DNA of 64,000 nucleotides from positions 248,001 through 312,000 of the forward strand of contig NZ_JAMJWC010000001.1 in NCBI RefSeq assembly GCF_023554555.1, in the 5' to 3' direction. Source of the stretch: Sphingobacterium sp. lm-10 (GTDB lineage: Bacteria; Bacteroidota; Bacteroidia; Sphingobacteriales; Sphingobacteriaceae). A model generated the notes under the pieces. That model was not told the origin of the DNA, ran no database searches, and saw only the letters and a program-made list of their open reading frames with translations. This document shows, piece after piece, positions 7,343-16,030 of this stretch; position 1 is the first letter of the stretch; every line of letters starts with the position of its first letter. Both the position numbers and the translations under genes were made by a program.

Positions 7343-9730
7343 CTAAATGCTAGTTGCTAAAGCACGTAGATCCTTCTCCTGATATATTTCTGGATGATGT
7401 TTTTTAATCTTTATTTTCACGTATTTAGAAGCTGGCATATTACTTTCCTTTACTACATTATTCACCGAAACCAATACATTGGTTTCGGGAAAATAGGTGA
7501 TTGTATTCTTTTCAGGAATTGGATAAGAAACAATAACAAATAGAGGCGCAACTCTTTCAATACCGTCGTCGTAATTAAATAGATCTACTTTATCTCCGGC
7601 CTTTAGACCGAGATGATCAATATCCTTTTGATTCATAAAAATAACACGTCTACCATTTTTTATGCCTCGGTAACGATCGTCCAGCCCGTAAATGGTCGTG
7701 TTAAACTGATCGTGCGTTCTGGTGGTGGCCATTAGGAATTCATCTTCTTGCAGCGTGTTATCCGGGATGTCAGTCAAAGTAAATGGAGCTCGATCACCAA
7801 AATCTTTAGTGATAAATTTTCCGTCTCTAGCCGCGTTGGGAAGGTAGAATCCACCTTTCTGCCGTACTCTGGTATTATAATCCTCAAAACCCGGAATGCA
7901 TTTTTCTATATCGTCTCTTACAGCATCGTAGCTGTCATGATATCGTTGCCAATTGACGACGGATCGACGACCTAATGTTTCTATTGCCATCCGGCAGACA
8001 ATCTGTGTCTCATTAATCAGCAGATCAGATACGGCATCCAACATACCTTTTGAAGACTGTACCACACCCATAGAGTTTTCGGTGGATACAATCTGGATTT
8101 CTCCTTTAATAATATCTTTATCACTGCGGCCATAGGTTGGTAGAATTAGTGCTTCTTTTCCGTGAACAAGATGTCCGCGGTTCAATTTTGTAGAAACACT
8201 CACTAGCAGATCCAGTTTTCGAAGCGCATTTGCGGTGTAGGTTGTATCTGGTGTCGCCGATAAGAAATTGCCACCCATACAAAAGAGAACTTTTACCTTT
8301 TCTTCATGAATAGCCTTAATCGCTCTTACAACATCATATCCGTGTTCACGAGGTGGTTTAAAGCCAAAAAAGTTTTCCAGTCGATCCAATTGTTCATCAG
8401 TTGGTTTTTCATCGATAAGCATGGTTCTATTTCCCTGTACATTGCTATGCCCGCGCACCGGGCATACACCAGCACCAGCTTTACCAATACTTCCTTTCAG
8501 AAGCAGAATGTTAAGAATTTCCCGAATCATATCTACACCATTCGGCTGCTGTGTAAGTCCCATTCCCCAACAGATGATAATGCGTTTTTTGAACGCAATC
8601 ATTTGTGCCGCGTTGTAGATATCTGCTGCCGAAACCCCAGATTCTTTCGCCAGCTCATCCAAATTATAGCTTTCTAGTCTCTTTAGAAAAGCATCATACC
8701 CGGTTGTTTTATCCGCGATAAACTGCTGGTCGAAGACTTCTCCTGGCGATTTCTTTTCAAAGTCAAGCAATAACAATTCAATGGCTTTTAGCAGTGCCAT
8801 GTCACCATTTATTTTTACGGGTAAATAGAGGTCAGCAAGTTTAACGCCGCCTCCTATCATTCCCTTAACAGTTTGTGGATCTTCAAATCCCATTAAGCCC
8901 GCTTCAGGTAAAGGGTTAATGGCAATGATCTTAGCGCCGTTCTTCTTTCCTTTAGCCAGAGCAGTCATCATTCTGGGCGCATTAGTGCCAGGATTGTGGC
9001 CGATATCTATGATGAGATCTGTATCGTAGAAATCTTCCAATGTCACCGTTCCTTTTCCAATTCCGATGGTAGGTCGTAAAGCCGTTCCGGATGTCTCGTG
9101 GCACATATTAGAACAGTCGGGCATATTATTAGTTCCAAATTCTTTGGCGAAGAGTTGGTATACGAATGATGCCTCATTGCTCGTCCTTCCAGAGGTGTAA
9201 AAGGCGGCTTGATGCGGAGATTCAAGTGCATTGAGATGTGCGGCTATTTTTTTAAAAGCATTATCCCAGCTAATTGGTACATAATGTGTGCCGTCCTTCG
9301 GAAGATACATGGGTTCTGCCAACCTTCCCATTTTTCCGATCTGGTAATCGTCCAGTTCGGCAAGTTCAGATAAGGAGTTCTCTTTAAAAAATGCTGCTGT
9401 GACTCTTTTCGTCGTTGCCTCCTCAGCTAGTGCTTTCACGCCATTTTCACAGTACTCACCCAGTGCCGAGCGTTCATCATCGGGATCGGGCCAAGCGCAG
9501 CTTGGACAGTCAAAACCATCTGTTTGGTTCATCTTGAATAGCGCTCGAGTACCACGAACCAATGTTTTCTCTTCTATTAAATCACTAAAAGCAGCTATGA
9601 CGGCAATGGGGCCTGCTGCCGAATTTTTAATTGGCGCTACCGTCATGTCGGAAAGACGGTAAGGGTTTTCGGCATTCGGCTTATTGTTGCTTTCAGTTAT
9701 ATACTCTTTATTTTCAAAATCCTCTTTCAT
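7343..9730 (-). CDS. FdhF/YdeP-family molybdopterin oxidoreductase (formate dehydrogenase-like)
   Basis: A 795-residue DMSO-reductase-superfamily catalytic subunit predicted to bind bis-MGD. The N-terminal cysteines C75-x2-C78 and a later Cys94 ('DCPSC...GEYC') may hold an iron-sulfur cluster. Cys210-His211 in 'NMCHETSGTAL' aligns with the Sec140-His141 pair of E. coli FdhF, so Cys replaces selenocysteine. The C-terminal 490-795 part carries the molydopterin dinucleotide-binding barrel ('DQFNTTIYGLDDRYRG'). It has no Tat signal, so it is cytosolic. It is the third gene of an fdhD - DUF7009 - oxidoreductase run with 24-54 bp gaps. YdeP-type members have uncertain substrates; formate is suggested by fdhD and the OFA carrier but not proven. 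Confidence 0.88.
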   Translation of the reverse strand: MKEDFENKEYITESNNKPNAENPYRLSDMTVAPIKNSAAGPIAVIAAFSDLIEEKTLVRGTRALFKMNQTDGFDCPSCAWPDPDDERSALGEYCENGVKALAEEATTKRVTAAFFKENSLSELAELDDYQIGKMGRLAEPMYLPKDGTHYVPISWDNAFKKIAAHLNALESPHQAAFYTSGRTSNEASFVYQLFAKEFGTNNMPDCSNMCHETSGTALRPTIGIGKGTVTLEDFYDTDLIIDIGHNPGTNAPRMMTALAKGKKNGAKIIAINPLPEAGLMGFEDPQTVKGMIGGGVKLADLYLPVKINGDMALLKAIELLLLDFEKKSPGEVFDQQFIADKTTGYDAFLKRLESYNLDELAKESGVSAADIYNAAQMIAFKKRIIICWGMGLTQQPNGVDMIREILNILLLKGSIGKAGAGVCPVRGHSNVQGNRTMLIDEKPTDEQLDRLENFFGFKPPREHGYDVVRAIKAIHEEKVKVLFCMGGNFLSATPDTTYTANALRKLDLLVSVSTKLNRGHLVHGKEALILPTYGRSDKDIIKGEIQIVSTENSMGVVQSSKGMLDAVSDLLINETQIVCRMAIETLGRRSVVNWQRYHDSYDAVRDDIEKCIPGFEDYNTRVRQKGGFYLPNAARDGKFITKDFGDRAPFTLTDIPDNTLQEDEFLMATTRTHDQFNTTIYGLDDRYRGIKNGRRVIFMNQKDIDHLGLKAGDKVDLFNYDDGIERVAPLFVIVSYPIPEKNTITYFPETNVLVSVNNVVKESNMPASKYVKIKIKKHHPEIYQEKDLRALATSI

Positions 9731-9754
9731 AATATTATAGTCATTTAGGATATC

Positions 9755-10105
9755 TCAACACTTTACATTAGGGTTTGGAAAGTTGTCACTCTGATCTTCT
9801 ACGGTGTTGTCGATACAAGCGAAATCTTTTTCTACTAAAAGCTTTACTAAGCCTACCTGCCCTTCAAAACCCACTCGATCTGTTGTGACAAATTCATGAA
9901 CCATCGTTGCTGGCATGAAAAGAATGATCTTATTGGCAACAAAAGTAGCTGACAATGTTGTGACCGCCGACGTTTCGATCGAATAAACAAAAGGCTGGTC
10001 GATAAATTCGGTAAAGCCAGATACCCTACCTTTGGATCCCAAGTCGGTAACTTCTGACTGGGTAAGGCGCAGTCTTACGGAATTGTCTTTAATTCTTATC
10101 TTCAT
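9755..10105 (-). CDS. DUF7009-type small protein in the fdh operon
   Basis: A 116-residue cytosolic protein that starts 'MKIRIKDNSVRLRLTQSEV' and is predicted to be mostly beta strand. It fits a small Bacteroidota family that I recall as DUF7009. It ends with a lone C-terminal Cys and has another Cys at about 97. It lies between fdhD and the molybdoenzyme gene with gaps of 54 and 24 bp, so it is almost certainly co-transcribed and probably helps maturation or function of that enzyme. Its biochemical role is unknown. Confidence 0.72.
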   Translation of the reverse strand: MKIRIKDNSVRLRLTQSEVTDLGSKGRVSGFTEFIDQPFVYSIETSAVTTLSATFVANKIILFMPATMVHEFVTTDRVGFEGQVGLVKLLVEKDFACIDNTVEDQSDNFPNPNVKC

Positions 10106-10159
10106 TTTACTTTGTGTTTTTTAGCACAGATACATGAATTTCTCTTTCCTACTTTCTCT

Positions 10160-11038
10160 TTACACCATGGCAACATCGAGATGATGATGACTACTTTTGG
10201 TGTAAATATTACATCTATTGTCTTTTAAAAAACCAATTAACGTCATATCGAAGTCTTCTGCTAACTCGACTGCCAGACTGGAAGGAGCACCGATGGCCGC
10301 TACAATAGCAATTCCGGCCATTGCAGCCTTTTGTATTAGTTCAAAACTCGCCCTTCCGCTCAATAACAAAATGTTGCTGTCTAGAGGCAACAAATTGGCT
10401 GATAAGGCATATCCGATCAACTTGTCTAAAGCATTGTGCCTTCCTACATCTTCGCGTAATGCCAACAGATCTCCGCGAAGGTTAAAAAGTCCAGAAGCAT
10501 GAATGCCCCCTGTTGCGCTAAAGTTATTTTGGAACGATCTTAATCTGTTCGGTAATTGATATAATGTTTCCGTATCTATTCGTATCTCCTCCTTAACATG
10601 ATCCTTGAATGTGCTTACTGTTCGTATGGATTGTATAGATCCCTTTCCGCATACCCCACAACTGGAAGTCGTATAAAAGTTTCGATCGGTATGCGTTAGC
10701 TCAGGAATAAATCCGTTAGTAAGTCTGACTATTATGACATTCTCCTGATTGCGTGAACAAGCTGCATCTATGCCAGTTACGCTTTCAATCTGCTGGTAAT
10801 TGGAAATAATTCCTTCGGTAAAAAGAAATCCCATAGCAAGCTCTGGATCGTTGCCCGGTGTACGCATCGTAACGGAGATATTTTTACTTTCGCGTATGGT
10901 TGCATGGCCAAATGAAACCCTTATTTCTAATGGTTCCTCGACGGAAACTTCGTCTGCAAGATGCAAGCTTTTATTATCATTTATCCTGATAATTTCAACC
11001 TTCTTTACTGCGATATTTTCCAAATTTTCGGTTTTCAT
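10160..11038 (-). CDS. fdhD: formate dehydrogenase accessory sulfurtransferase FdhD
   Basis: A 292-residue protein that transfers sulfur from a cysteine desulfurase to the Mo-bis-MGD cofactor, which formate dehydrogenases need for activity. The persulfide-carrying motif is present: Cys127 and Cys130 in 'SSCGVCGKGS'. Other family blocks are 'RTPGNDPELAMGFLFTEGII' (about 59-78) and 'LREDVGRHNALDKLIG'. It is the first gene of the minus-strand operon. Its presence argues that the neighbouring YdeP-like enzyme uses a sulfurated cofactor as formate dehydrogenases do. Confidence 0.95.
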   Translation of the reverse strand: MKTENLENIAVKKVEIIRINDNKSLHLADEVSVEEPLEIRVSFGHATIRESKNISVTMRTPGNDPELAMGFLFTEGIISNYQQIESVTGIDAACSRNQENVIIVRLTNGFIPELTHTDRNFYTTSSCGVCGKGSIQSIRTVSTFKDHVKEEIRIDTETLYQLPNRLRSFQNNFSATGGIHASGLFNLRGDLLALREDVGRHNALDKLIGYALSANLLPLDSNILLLSGRASFELIQKAAMAGIAIVAAIGAPSSLAVELAEDFDMTLIGFLKDNRCNIYTKSSHHHLDVAMV

Positions 11039-11349
11039 CTTAAAAACAACTTCATTTTTATTGTATAACCTTTTTACTCAAGCTGTTGTTTCGCACTGCG
11101 CTTATAAATGAAAGAAATATATGCTCTATTTAGAGATTAATGTGTTTATAATTGCGCATAATTAAATCATTACAATAATACTAAATAATTTATTGGGTAA
11201 TTGTTTTTTCTTGAAAGAAATAATGCGGTCTGGTCGTATCCGTAATAAAAAGCATCGATTTTAAAACAAGCACTTTTTCCATTAAATGAATAAACCTTTT
11301 GTGTCGATAAATCCGAATTGTCAAATTATTGTCGGAAAATCATTTTTCC

Positions 11350-11390
11350 ATCAAAATTATTTTGATAGTGTACTTTTTACACTATCTTTG
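11350..11390 (+). promoter_or_regulatory. promoter with two overlapping perfect dyads
   Basis: A -33 TTTG (11361-11364) and a -7 TATCTTTG (11383-11390) are separated by 18 bp, a good Bacteroidota promoter. Two perfect inverted repeats overlap it: ATCAAAAT-T-ATTTTGAT (11350-11366) and GATAGTGTA-N5-TACACTATC (11364-11386). The second fills the spacer exactly, as an operator for a repressor would. Downstream is a short terminated transcript, not a gene. Confidence 0.6.
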
Positions 11391-11396
11391 TGTCAT

Positions 11397-11460
11397 CATA
11401 ATTTAGGTTTATAATTGGTTAGTAAAGGTTTTCATTCTCCCCGTTTGAAAACCTTTTTTT
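11397..11460 (+). ncRNA. candidate short RNA ending in a strong terminator
   Basis: From the start site expected after the promoter at 11361-11390, only about 64 nt can be made before an intrinsic terminator: AAAGGTTTTCA (11424-11434), an 11-nt loop with CTCCCCG, TGAAAACCTTT (11446-11456), then T-run to 11460. No ORF lies inside. It may be an independent small RNA or a leader/attenuator whose downstream gene has been lost, since nothing on the plus strand follows for 1.6 kb. I do not recognise an Rfam family. Confidence 0.45.
11424..11460 (+). terminator. intrinsic terminator of the short RNA
   Basis: An 11-bp perfect stem with an 11-nt loop is followed by an unbroken T-run (11454-11460). 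Confidence 0.8.
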
Positions 11461-11813
11461 ATGCCTTCGAATCAACGTTTTATTTGAATCAAGTTTTTCT
11501 ATTAAATCGTTGAAAACTCCTTTTCAAATGTGTTTTAAGTGATTACATTAATCATTTAAGATGTTTAGAGTCCTGATTCATAGTTTTATCAAATATAGTA
11601 TAGTGAGATATCACAACAAGGATTGATGTTGAGTTAACTAATGTTTTATAAATTCATATTGCCAATAGACTAGACATTTTCTTGCTCAGAAGCATAATTA
11701 CTACTAAGTATGCACCAACACGATGTCGACATGTAGTATGTGGCTAGCGGACATAATTTTAAATTGTGCTAAGCAAGACACATTTATAGGGGTTATGGAA
11801 AATTTCCACCAGT
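11461..11813. other. AT-rich gene-free stretch with one dyad
   Basis: I see no credible gene. A near-perfect dyad TTAAGTGATTA-cat-TAATCATTTAA (11535-11559, one mismatch) could be an operator or hairpin. A plus-strand open frame at 11723-11989 runs antisense into the hydrolase gene and looks like chance. Confidence 0.5.
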
Positions 11814-12662
11814 CTAACGTGGAAGAATTTTTGAAATTATATTTTCTATTACCGATTTGTTCTTTAGTATTTTGTGATGTCCCGAGTTTTCTATTGTCCA
11901 TATATCTTTATTTTCATTTATTTTCCACCTGTATGCTAAATCGATGGATTCATCGTAGACCATCTTTTCATCAGCTCTATCATGAATAAGTATTATTTGT
12001 TGAACATTAGTTGGTCTATCATTATTTATTAGGCTATTTGTTTTAAAATCAATTTTATAAGTTTTTTTTATCTTTTCTTCCAAAGCTGTTTTGTCTTTCT
12101 TAGAACACCCCATTGTTCCTGCAAAATTATCCAAGATCTTCGTCAAATTAGAAGGGGCAGCAATAAGAAAAAAGCAACTTATTTTTATTTTTGGTACTTC
12201 CAGAATCGCTAAAGCTGCGGCTGATGCACCTATCGAATGTCCAATTACAACAATCTCCTTTTGACCTTGAATCTCTTGAAGGCAGTGTTTTACTATTTCT
12301 TTAAATTTGAGTATATTGGTGAATTTGCCTGGTGAACTACCGTGTGCAGGGGCGTCAAAACCTATTATGCTAATATCCTCTCTAAATATAGGTTGAAAAA
12401 AATGCTTAAAATCCTGAAATTTGCTTCCCCATCCATGTGCAAATATGATCAGTATGTCCGAGTATCCTTTCTGATATAAAGTGAATTCAAGATTATCGTT
12501 GATTTTATAATCTAATACTTCGAAACCATAGCTAGAATTTATCTTTAAAGTTTTCCTTTTGGGAGGCCTGTTGAATAATCGTAAGAGGATGTGTAGGTAC
12601 GCTTTTTCGTTGAAAAAGCGAACAACTCTTAAAGCTATTCTAATAGTTTTTAAATAATACAT
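11814..12662 (-). CDS. alpha/beta hydrolase (serine hydrolase)
   Basis: A 282-residue protein with the alpha/beta-hydrolase fold. The oxyanion block 'FAHGWGSKFQDF' is followed by 'FDAPAHGSS', the nucleophile elbow 'GHSIGASAA' (Ser), a likely acid Asp in 'LIHDRADE' and the catalytic His in 'NSGHHKIL'. The N-terminus is basic and hydrophobic without a clear cleavage site. The substrate is unknown; relatives are lysophospholipase- or esterase-like. The gene is markedly more AT-rich (Lys/Ile/Asn codons) than its neighbours and stands alone inside a gene-poor AT-rich tract, so it may have been acquired by transfer. Confidence 0.85.
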   Translation of the reverse strand: MYYLKTIRIALRVVRFFNEKAYLHILLRLFNRPPKRKTLKINSSYGFEVLDYKINDNLEFTLYQKGYSDILIIFAHGWGSKFQDFKHFFQPIFREDISIIGFDAPAHGSSPGKFTNILKFKEIVKHCLQEIQGQKEIVVIGHSIGASAAALAILEVPKIKISCFFLIAAPSNLTKILDNFAGTMGCSKKDKTALEEKIKKTYKIDFKTNSLINNDRPTNVQQIILIHDRADEKMVYDESIDLAYRWKINENKDIWTIENSGHHKILKNKSVIENIISKILPR

Positions 12663-13150
12663 AATAATAATTTTCGTTTAATTGCGCTAAGGACGAATTA
12701 ATCTTATAAAATATAGATGAGATTAGTTTTAACAAAAAATTTTGTCGACCGTGTTCAAATAAATATTAAATAATAACTATGTAAACACTTTGTTTTCACC
12801 AATAATTAAATATATTTAATTATTTATAAATTAAAAAATTATTAAAATATAAATAAGATTATATTAATAATTATCGGACTGTTGTGAACGATTAGGAAAT
12901 AATCAATTTACGGTGACGGCTAAATAAACTTAGCTCAATCGTTTAAATTCACTTTCTCAATTACGCCACAAAGATTTAAAAGCACCAAAGCATATATTTA
13001 AATATTTTTCAGCCATAGAGTCGCTCTTATGATATCTATTGTTAATACTATTTTTTATAGTTTTAATGCTAATATAATTAGTTTTATGTATTTTTGATTT
13101 AAGGGATTGATATGATTAACGTCGGTCTCTTATTATGTAAAACTATACCC
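12663..13150. other. AT-rich intergenic region
   Basis: Nothing clearly functional is seen apart from a possible -7 box TATTTTTG at 13089-13096 for the radical-SAM gene. No repeat, tRNA or ORF above noise was found. Base composition is very AT-rich compared with the flanks. Confidence 0.5.
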
Positions 13151-14407
13151 ATGGCAGACGATCGGATTAAAGAGAAGTTGGAAATTTTAGCAGATGCTGC
13201 GAAATACGATGTGAGTTGTAGTTCCAGCGGAAGCGATCGAAAGAATAAGAAAGGTGGCCTCGGAAACACGGGGGCAGGAATCTGTCATACTTATACGGAG
13301 GATGGTCGATGTGTCTCTTTACTTAAGATTTTGCTAACCAATCATTGTATTTTCGATTGTGCATATTGTGTTTCGCGAAGGAGCAACGATATTAAGCGGG
13401 CAGCTTTTACGGTACAGGAAGTCGTTGATCTGACCATCAACTTTTATAGGAGAAATTACATAGAAGGGCTTTTCCTGAGTTCCGGCATTTTTAAAAATGC
13501 CGATTATACGATGGAACGATTGGTGTTGATTGCCAAAAAACTACGGCAAGAGCATAATTTCAATGGGTATATTCACCTTAAAACTATTCCAGGAGCCTCT
13601 GACGATTTACTCAATGAAGCCGGATTGTATGCCGACCGTTTGAGTGTGAATCTGGAAATTCCCACGGAAACGGGATTGAAGCTGTTGGCTCCTGAAAAAA
13701 ACAGGAAAGATATGGATGTGCCTATGGACTATCTGAAAAATCAGATCATCCGTACCAAAGAAGAGAAGAAGATCTTTCGTTCTACGCCAAAGTTTGCTCC
13801 GGCAGGGCAGAGTACACAGATGATTATTGGCGCTTCTGGCGAATCCGATATGCATATTATGAAGACTGCCGATCATTATTATACCGAGTACAATTTAAAA
13901 CGAGTGTATTACTCGGGCTATATTCCCATTTCAAACGACAAGCGCTTGCCTGGGTTAGGATCAGACGTTCCCGTGATTCGCGAAAACCGATTGTACCAAT
14001 CCGATTGGTTATTGCGATTTTATGGCTTTAAACGGGATGAAATAGTCAATGAACGCCATCCCAATTTGGATCTTGATATTGATCCCAAATTGGGATGGGC
14101 TTTACGCAATCTGGATCAGTTTCCGGTAGATATCAATCGTGCACCTTATGAATCTATTGTACGTGTGCCCGGAATCGGCGTTACTTCGGCAAAAAAAATC
14201 GTGGCCGCACGGCGGTTTGGCGCTTTGCGAATGGAGCATCTTCAGAAAATTGGTATATCTGCCAATAAAGTGCGGTATTTTATATCCTGCCAGGGTTTTG
14301 TGCCTTTGATGTCGGATCGTCCTGCCGAGATGATCAAGCATTATATCTTGGCTGCCTCACATACCAAGTATAAAAAAGTGTTCAATCAACAACTGACTTT
14401 ATTTTAA
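13151..14407 (+). CDS. putative DNA modification/repair radical SAM protein
   Basis: A 418-residue radical SAM enzyme from the chosen start MADDRIKEKLEILADAAKYDVSC, which matches the usual family N-terminus; an upstream ATG at 13112 adds 13 unusual residues. The 4Fe-4S site is Cys66-x3-Cys70-x2-Cys73 in 'CIFDCAYC', with other conserved blocks 'GRCVSLLKILLTN' and 'YIEGLFLSSG'. The C-terminus carries helix-hairpin-helix DNA-binding motifs ('INRAPYESIVRVPGIG', about 320-370). This is the family paired in many genomes with the next gene and sometimes a uracil-DNA-glycosylase-like domain. Its reaction is not known. It lies 8 bp upstream of its partner. Confidence 0.88.
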   Translation: MADDRIKEKLEILADAAKYDVSCSSSGSDRKNKKGGLGNTGAGICHTYTEDGRCVSLLKILLTNHCIFDCAYCVSRRSNDIKRAAFTVQEVVDLTINFYRRNYIEGLFLSSGIFKNADYTMERLVLIAKKLRQEHNFNGYIHLKTIPGASDDLLNEAGLYADRLSVNLEIPTETGLKLLAPEKNRKDMDVPMDYLKNQIIRTKEEKKIFRSTPKFAPAGQSTQMIIGASGESDMHIMKTADHYYTEYNLKRVYYSGYIPISNDKRLPGLGSDVPVIRENRLYQSDWLLRFYGFKRDEIVNERHPNLDLDIDPKLGWALRNLDQFPVDINRAPYESIVRVPGIGVTSAKKIVAARRFGALRMEHLQKIGISANKVRYFISCQGFVPLMSDRPAEMIKHYILAASHTKYKKVFNQQLTLF

Positions 14408-14415
14408 GGACTTCT

Positions 14416-15189
14416 ATGCAGCAACGAACTACTTTATCGTATGATGGGAGCTGGGTCGGATTATTGACCGCCATATTCGAAGTGTATGAATATAAGTTTG
14501 ATGCTGCATCCATCCAGCAAATGGCACAGGCGGATCAGGGGGATCTTTTTGGTGCGCGACACGAGGTGCATACCGATCATGCAAAGGCTGAGCGGGTGAA
14601 AAAGGGTGTTATAAATCGCGTCGGTAAGAAGGATTTTCAGGAATTGTATGCCGCTTATCTTTCGGAATTGCAGGGGGTGGAAGATCTTATCTTGCGTTTG
14701 GTACGAAATTATCTCGCACCAGATGGAGTAGGTTTGTCACAGAATTATGGGCATGAAGATGTATTGCGCATCAAGCAAATAAACAAATCGGTGTCGCGTG
14801 AGCGACACCGATTCAAAGCTTTTGTACGATTCAGAAAGTTGAGCGATGAGCTGTTTTTTGCCAAAATAGACCCTGATTTCAATATTCTGCCGCTCATCAT
14901 TCCACATTTTAGGGATCGCTATGCGGATCAATCCTGGGTGATTTATGATATCAAACGAGATTATGGCGCCTATTATAATCAATCGGAGGTGGTAGAAATT
15001 CACTTAAGTGATCTACCATCCGAGCGCGAAATCATGGAGCGTGGTGAGGACAAGGAAGCTTTGTACGATGAACTATGGAGACGTTACTTCCGAAGTACGA
15101 ATATCACCGAAAGAAAAAATACAAAACTACATCTCCAGCATGTGCCTAAGCGCTACTGGAAATACCTGAACGAGAAGTTTGACCTATAA
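14416..15189 (+). CDS. TIGR03915-type DNA metabolism protein (DUF4130 domain)
   Basis: A 257-residue cytosolic protein of the family that regularly follows the radical SAM gene above. It has the expected landmarks: N-terminal 'YDGSWVGLLTAIFEVYE', a middle 'HEDVLRIKQINKSVSRERHRFKAFVRF', 'HFRDRYADQSWVIYDIKRDYG', and C-terminal 'MPKRYWKYLNE'-like residues ('HVPKRYWKYLNEKF'). In other genomes this domain can be fused to a uracil-DNA-glycosylase-like domain, which is absent here and not encoded next door. The two genes form a tight operon and likely act together on damaged or modified DNA (inference). Confidence 0.85.
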   Translation: MQQRTTLSYDGSWVGLLTAIFEVYEYKFDAASIQQMAQADQGDLFGARHEVHTDHAKAERVKKGVINRVGKKDFQELYAAYLSELQGVEDLILRLVRNYLAPDGVGLSQNYGHEDVLRIKQINKSVSRERHRFKAFVRFRKLSDELFFAKIDPDFNILPLIIPHFRDRYADQSWVIYDIKRDYGAYYNQSEVVEIHLSDLPSEREIMERGEDKEALYDELWRRYFRSTNITERKNTKLHLQHVPKRYWKYLNEKFDL

Positions 15190-15196
15190 GCCGGGA

Positions 15197-16003
15197 TTAC
15201 CAGCCTTTTATAGCCTGTCCCTTAAAAAGCTCCAATGCTTTCTGTTCCACGGCATTAGACTGGTATGCCTGTAAAAACCTCTTCACTTTGTCTAGATCCT
15301 TATTGTCTTCACGTGTTACGATGACATTGACGTAAGGTGAATCCTTGCTTTCTCTGAAAAGTCCTAATTTATCTGGATCCAATCCTGCTTGTGCTGCGAA
15401 ATTGTTATTGATAATCGCGATCGTTACTTCTTTATCATCCAAAACTTTGGGAAGTTGCGGTGCTTCTAATTCTAAGATACGTAGGTTTTTAGGGTTGGAA
15501 GTAATATCAATCACTTTCGGCATAATTCCAGTGTTATCTTTCAGTGTTATTAAACCCTGTTCTTGGAGCATCAACAAGGAACGCCCACCATTGGTAGGGT
15601 CGTTCGGGATCGCTACCGTAGCATTTGCCACCAGTTCATCCAAAGACTTAATTTTTTTAGAATAAGCGATAATAGGATATACAAAAGTATTACCAATAAC
15701 AGCTAGTTGATATCCACGTTGTTTAGACTGCTCCGTTAAATAGGGAACATGCTGAAAGGCATTGGCATCAATATCTCCTGTGCTCAATGCTTCATTAGGC
15801 ATCACATAGTCATTGAAAGTAACTAGTTCTACTTCTAAGCCGAATTGCTCCTTAGCCACTTTCTTGGCCGTTTCGGCAATTTCTTTTTCCGGTCCCGCTA
15901 CGATGCCTACACGAATGGTATTTTCATCGGTGGCATTATTCCCACAAGCGACGAAAAGCGCGGATAAGGCAATGTAAAGTAGAGGAGCAATAATATAACG
16001 CAT
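15197..16003 (-). CDS. metQ: methionine ABC transporter substrate-binding lipoprotein
   Basis: A 268-residue lipoprotein of the NlpA/MetQ family with signal peptide and lipobox LFVAC (Cys20). 'IRVGIVAGPEKEIAETAKKVA' starts the mature fold, followed by 'VTFNDYVMPNEALSTGDIDANAFQHVPYL', typical of D- and L-methionine binding proteins. It is the last gene of a metN-metI-metQ run and delivers methionine to the MetNI importer. It is convergent with the repair-like gene, 7 bp apart. Confidence 0.94.
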   Translation of the reverse strand: MRYIIAPLLYIALSALFVACGNNATDENTIRVGIVAGPEKEIAETAKKVAKEQFGLEVELVTFNDYVMPNEALSTGDIDANAFQHVPYLTEQSKQRGYQLAVIGNTFVYPIIAYSKKIKSLDELVANATVAIPNDPTNGGRSLLMLQEQGLITLKDNTGIMPKVIDITSNPKNLRILELEAPQLPKVLDDKEVTIAIINNNFAAQAGLDPDKLGLFRESKDSPYVNVIVTREDNKDLDKVKRFLQAYQSNAVEQKALELFKGQAIKGW

Positions 16004-16030
16004 AAGATTTTTATTAAGATGAAATAATAA

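Noticed and set aside
8306..8677. 123-residue plus-strand ORF inside the molybdo-oxidoreductase gene
   Set aside because: It is a complete antisense shadow of a conserved enzyme.
7343..9730. selenocysteine in the formate dehydrogenase-like enzyme
   Set aside because: The aligned position is an ordinary Cys codon (residue 210), and there is no in-frame TGA.
11723..11989. 88-residue plus-strand ORF beside and inside the alpha/beta hydrolase gene
   Set aside because: It overlaps the well-supported hydrolase on the opposite strand and encodes a low-complexity hydrophobic sequence without homology.
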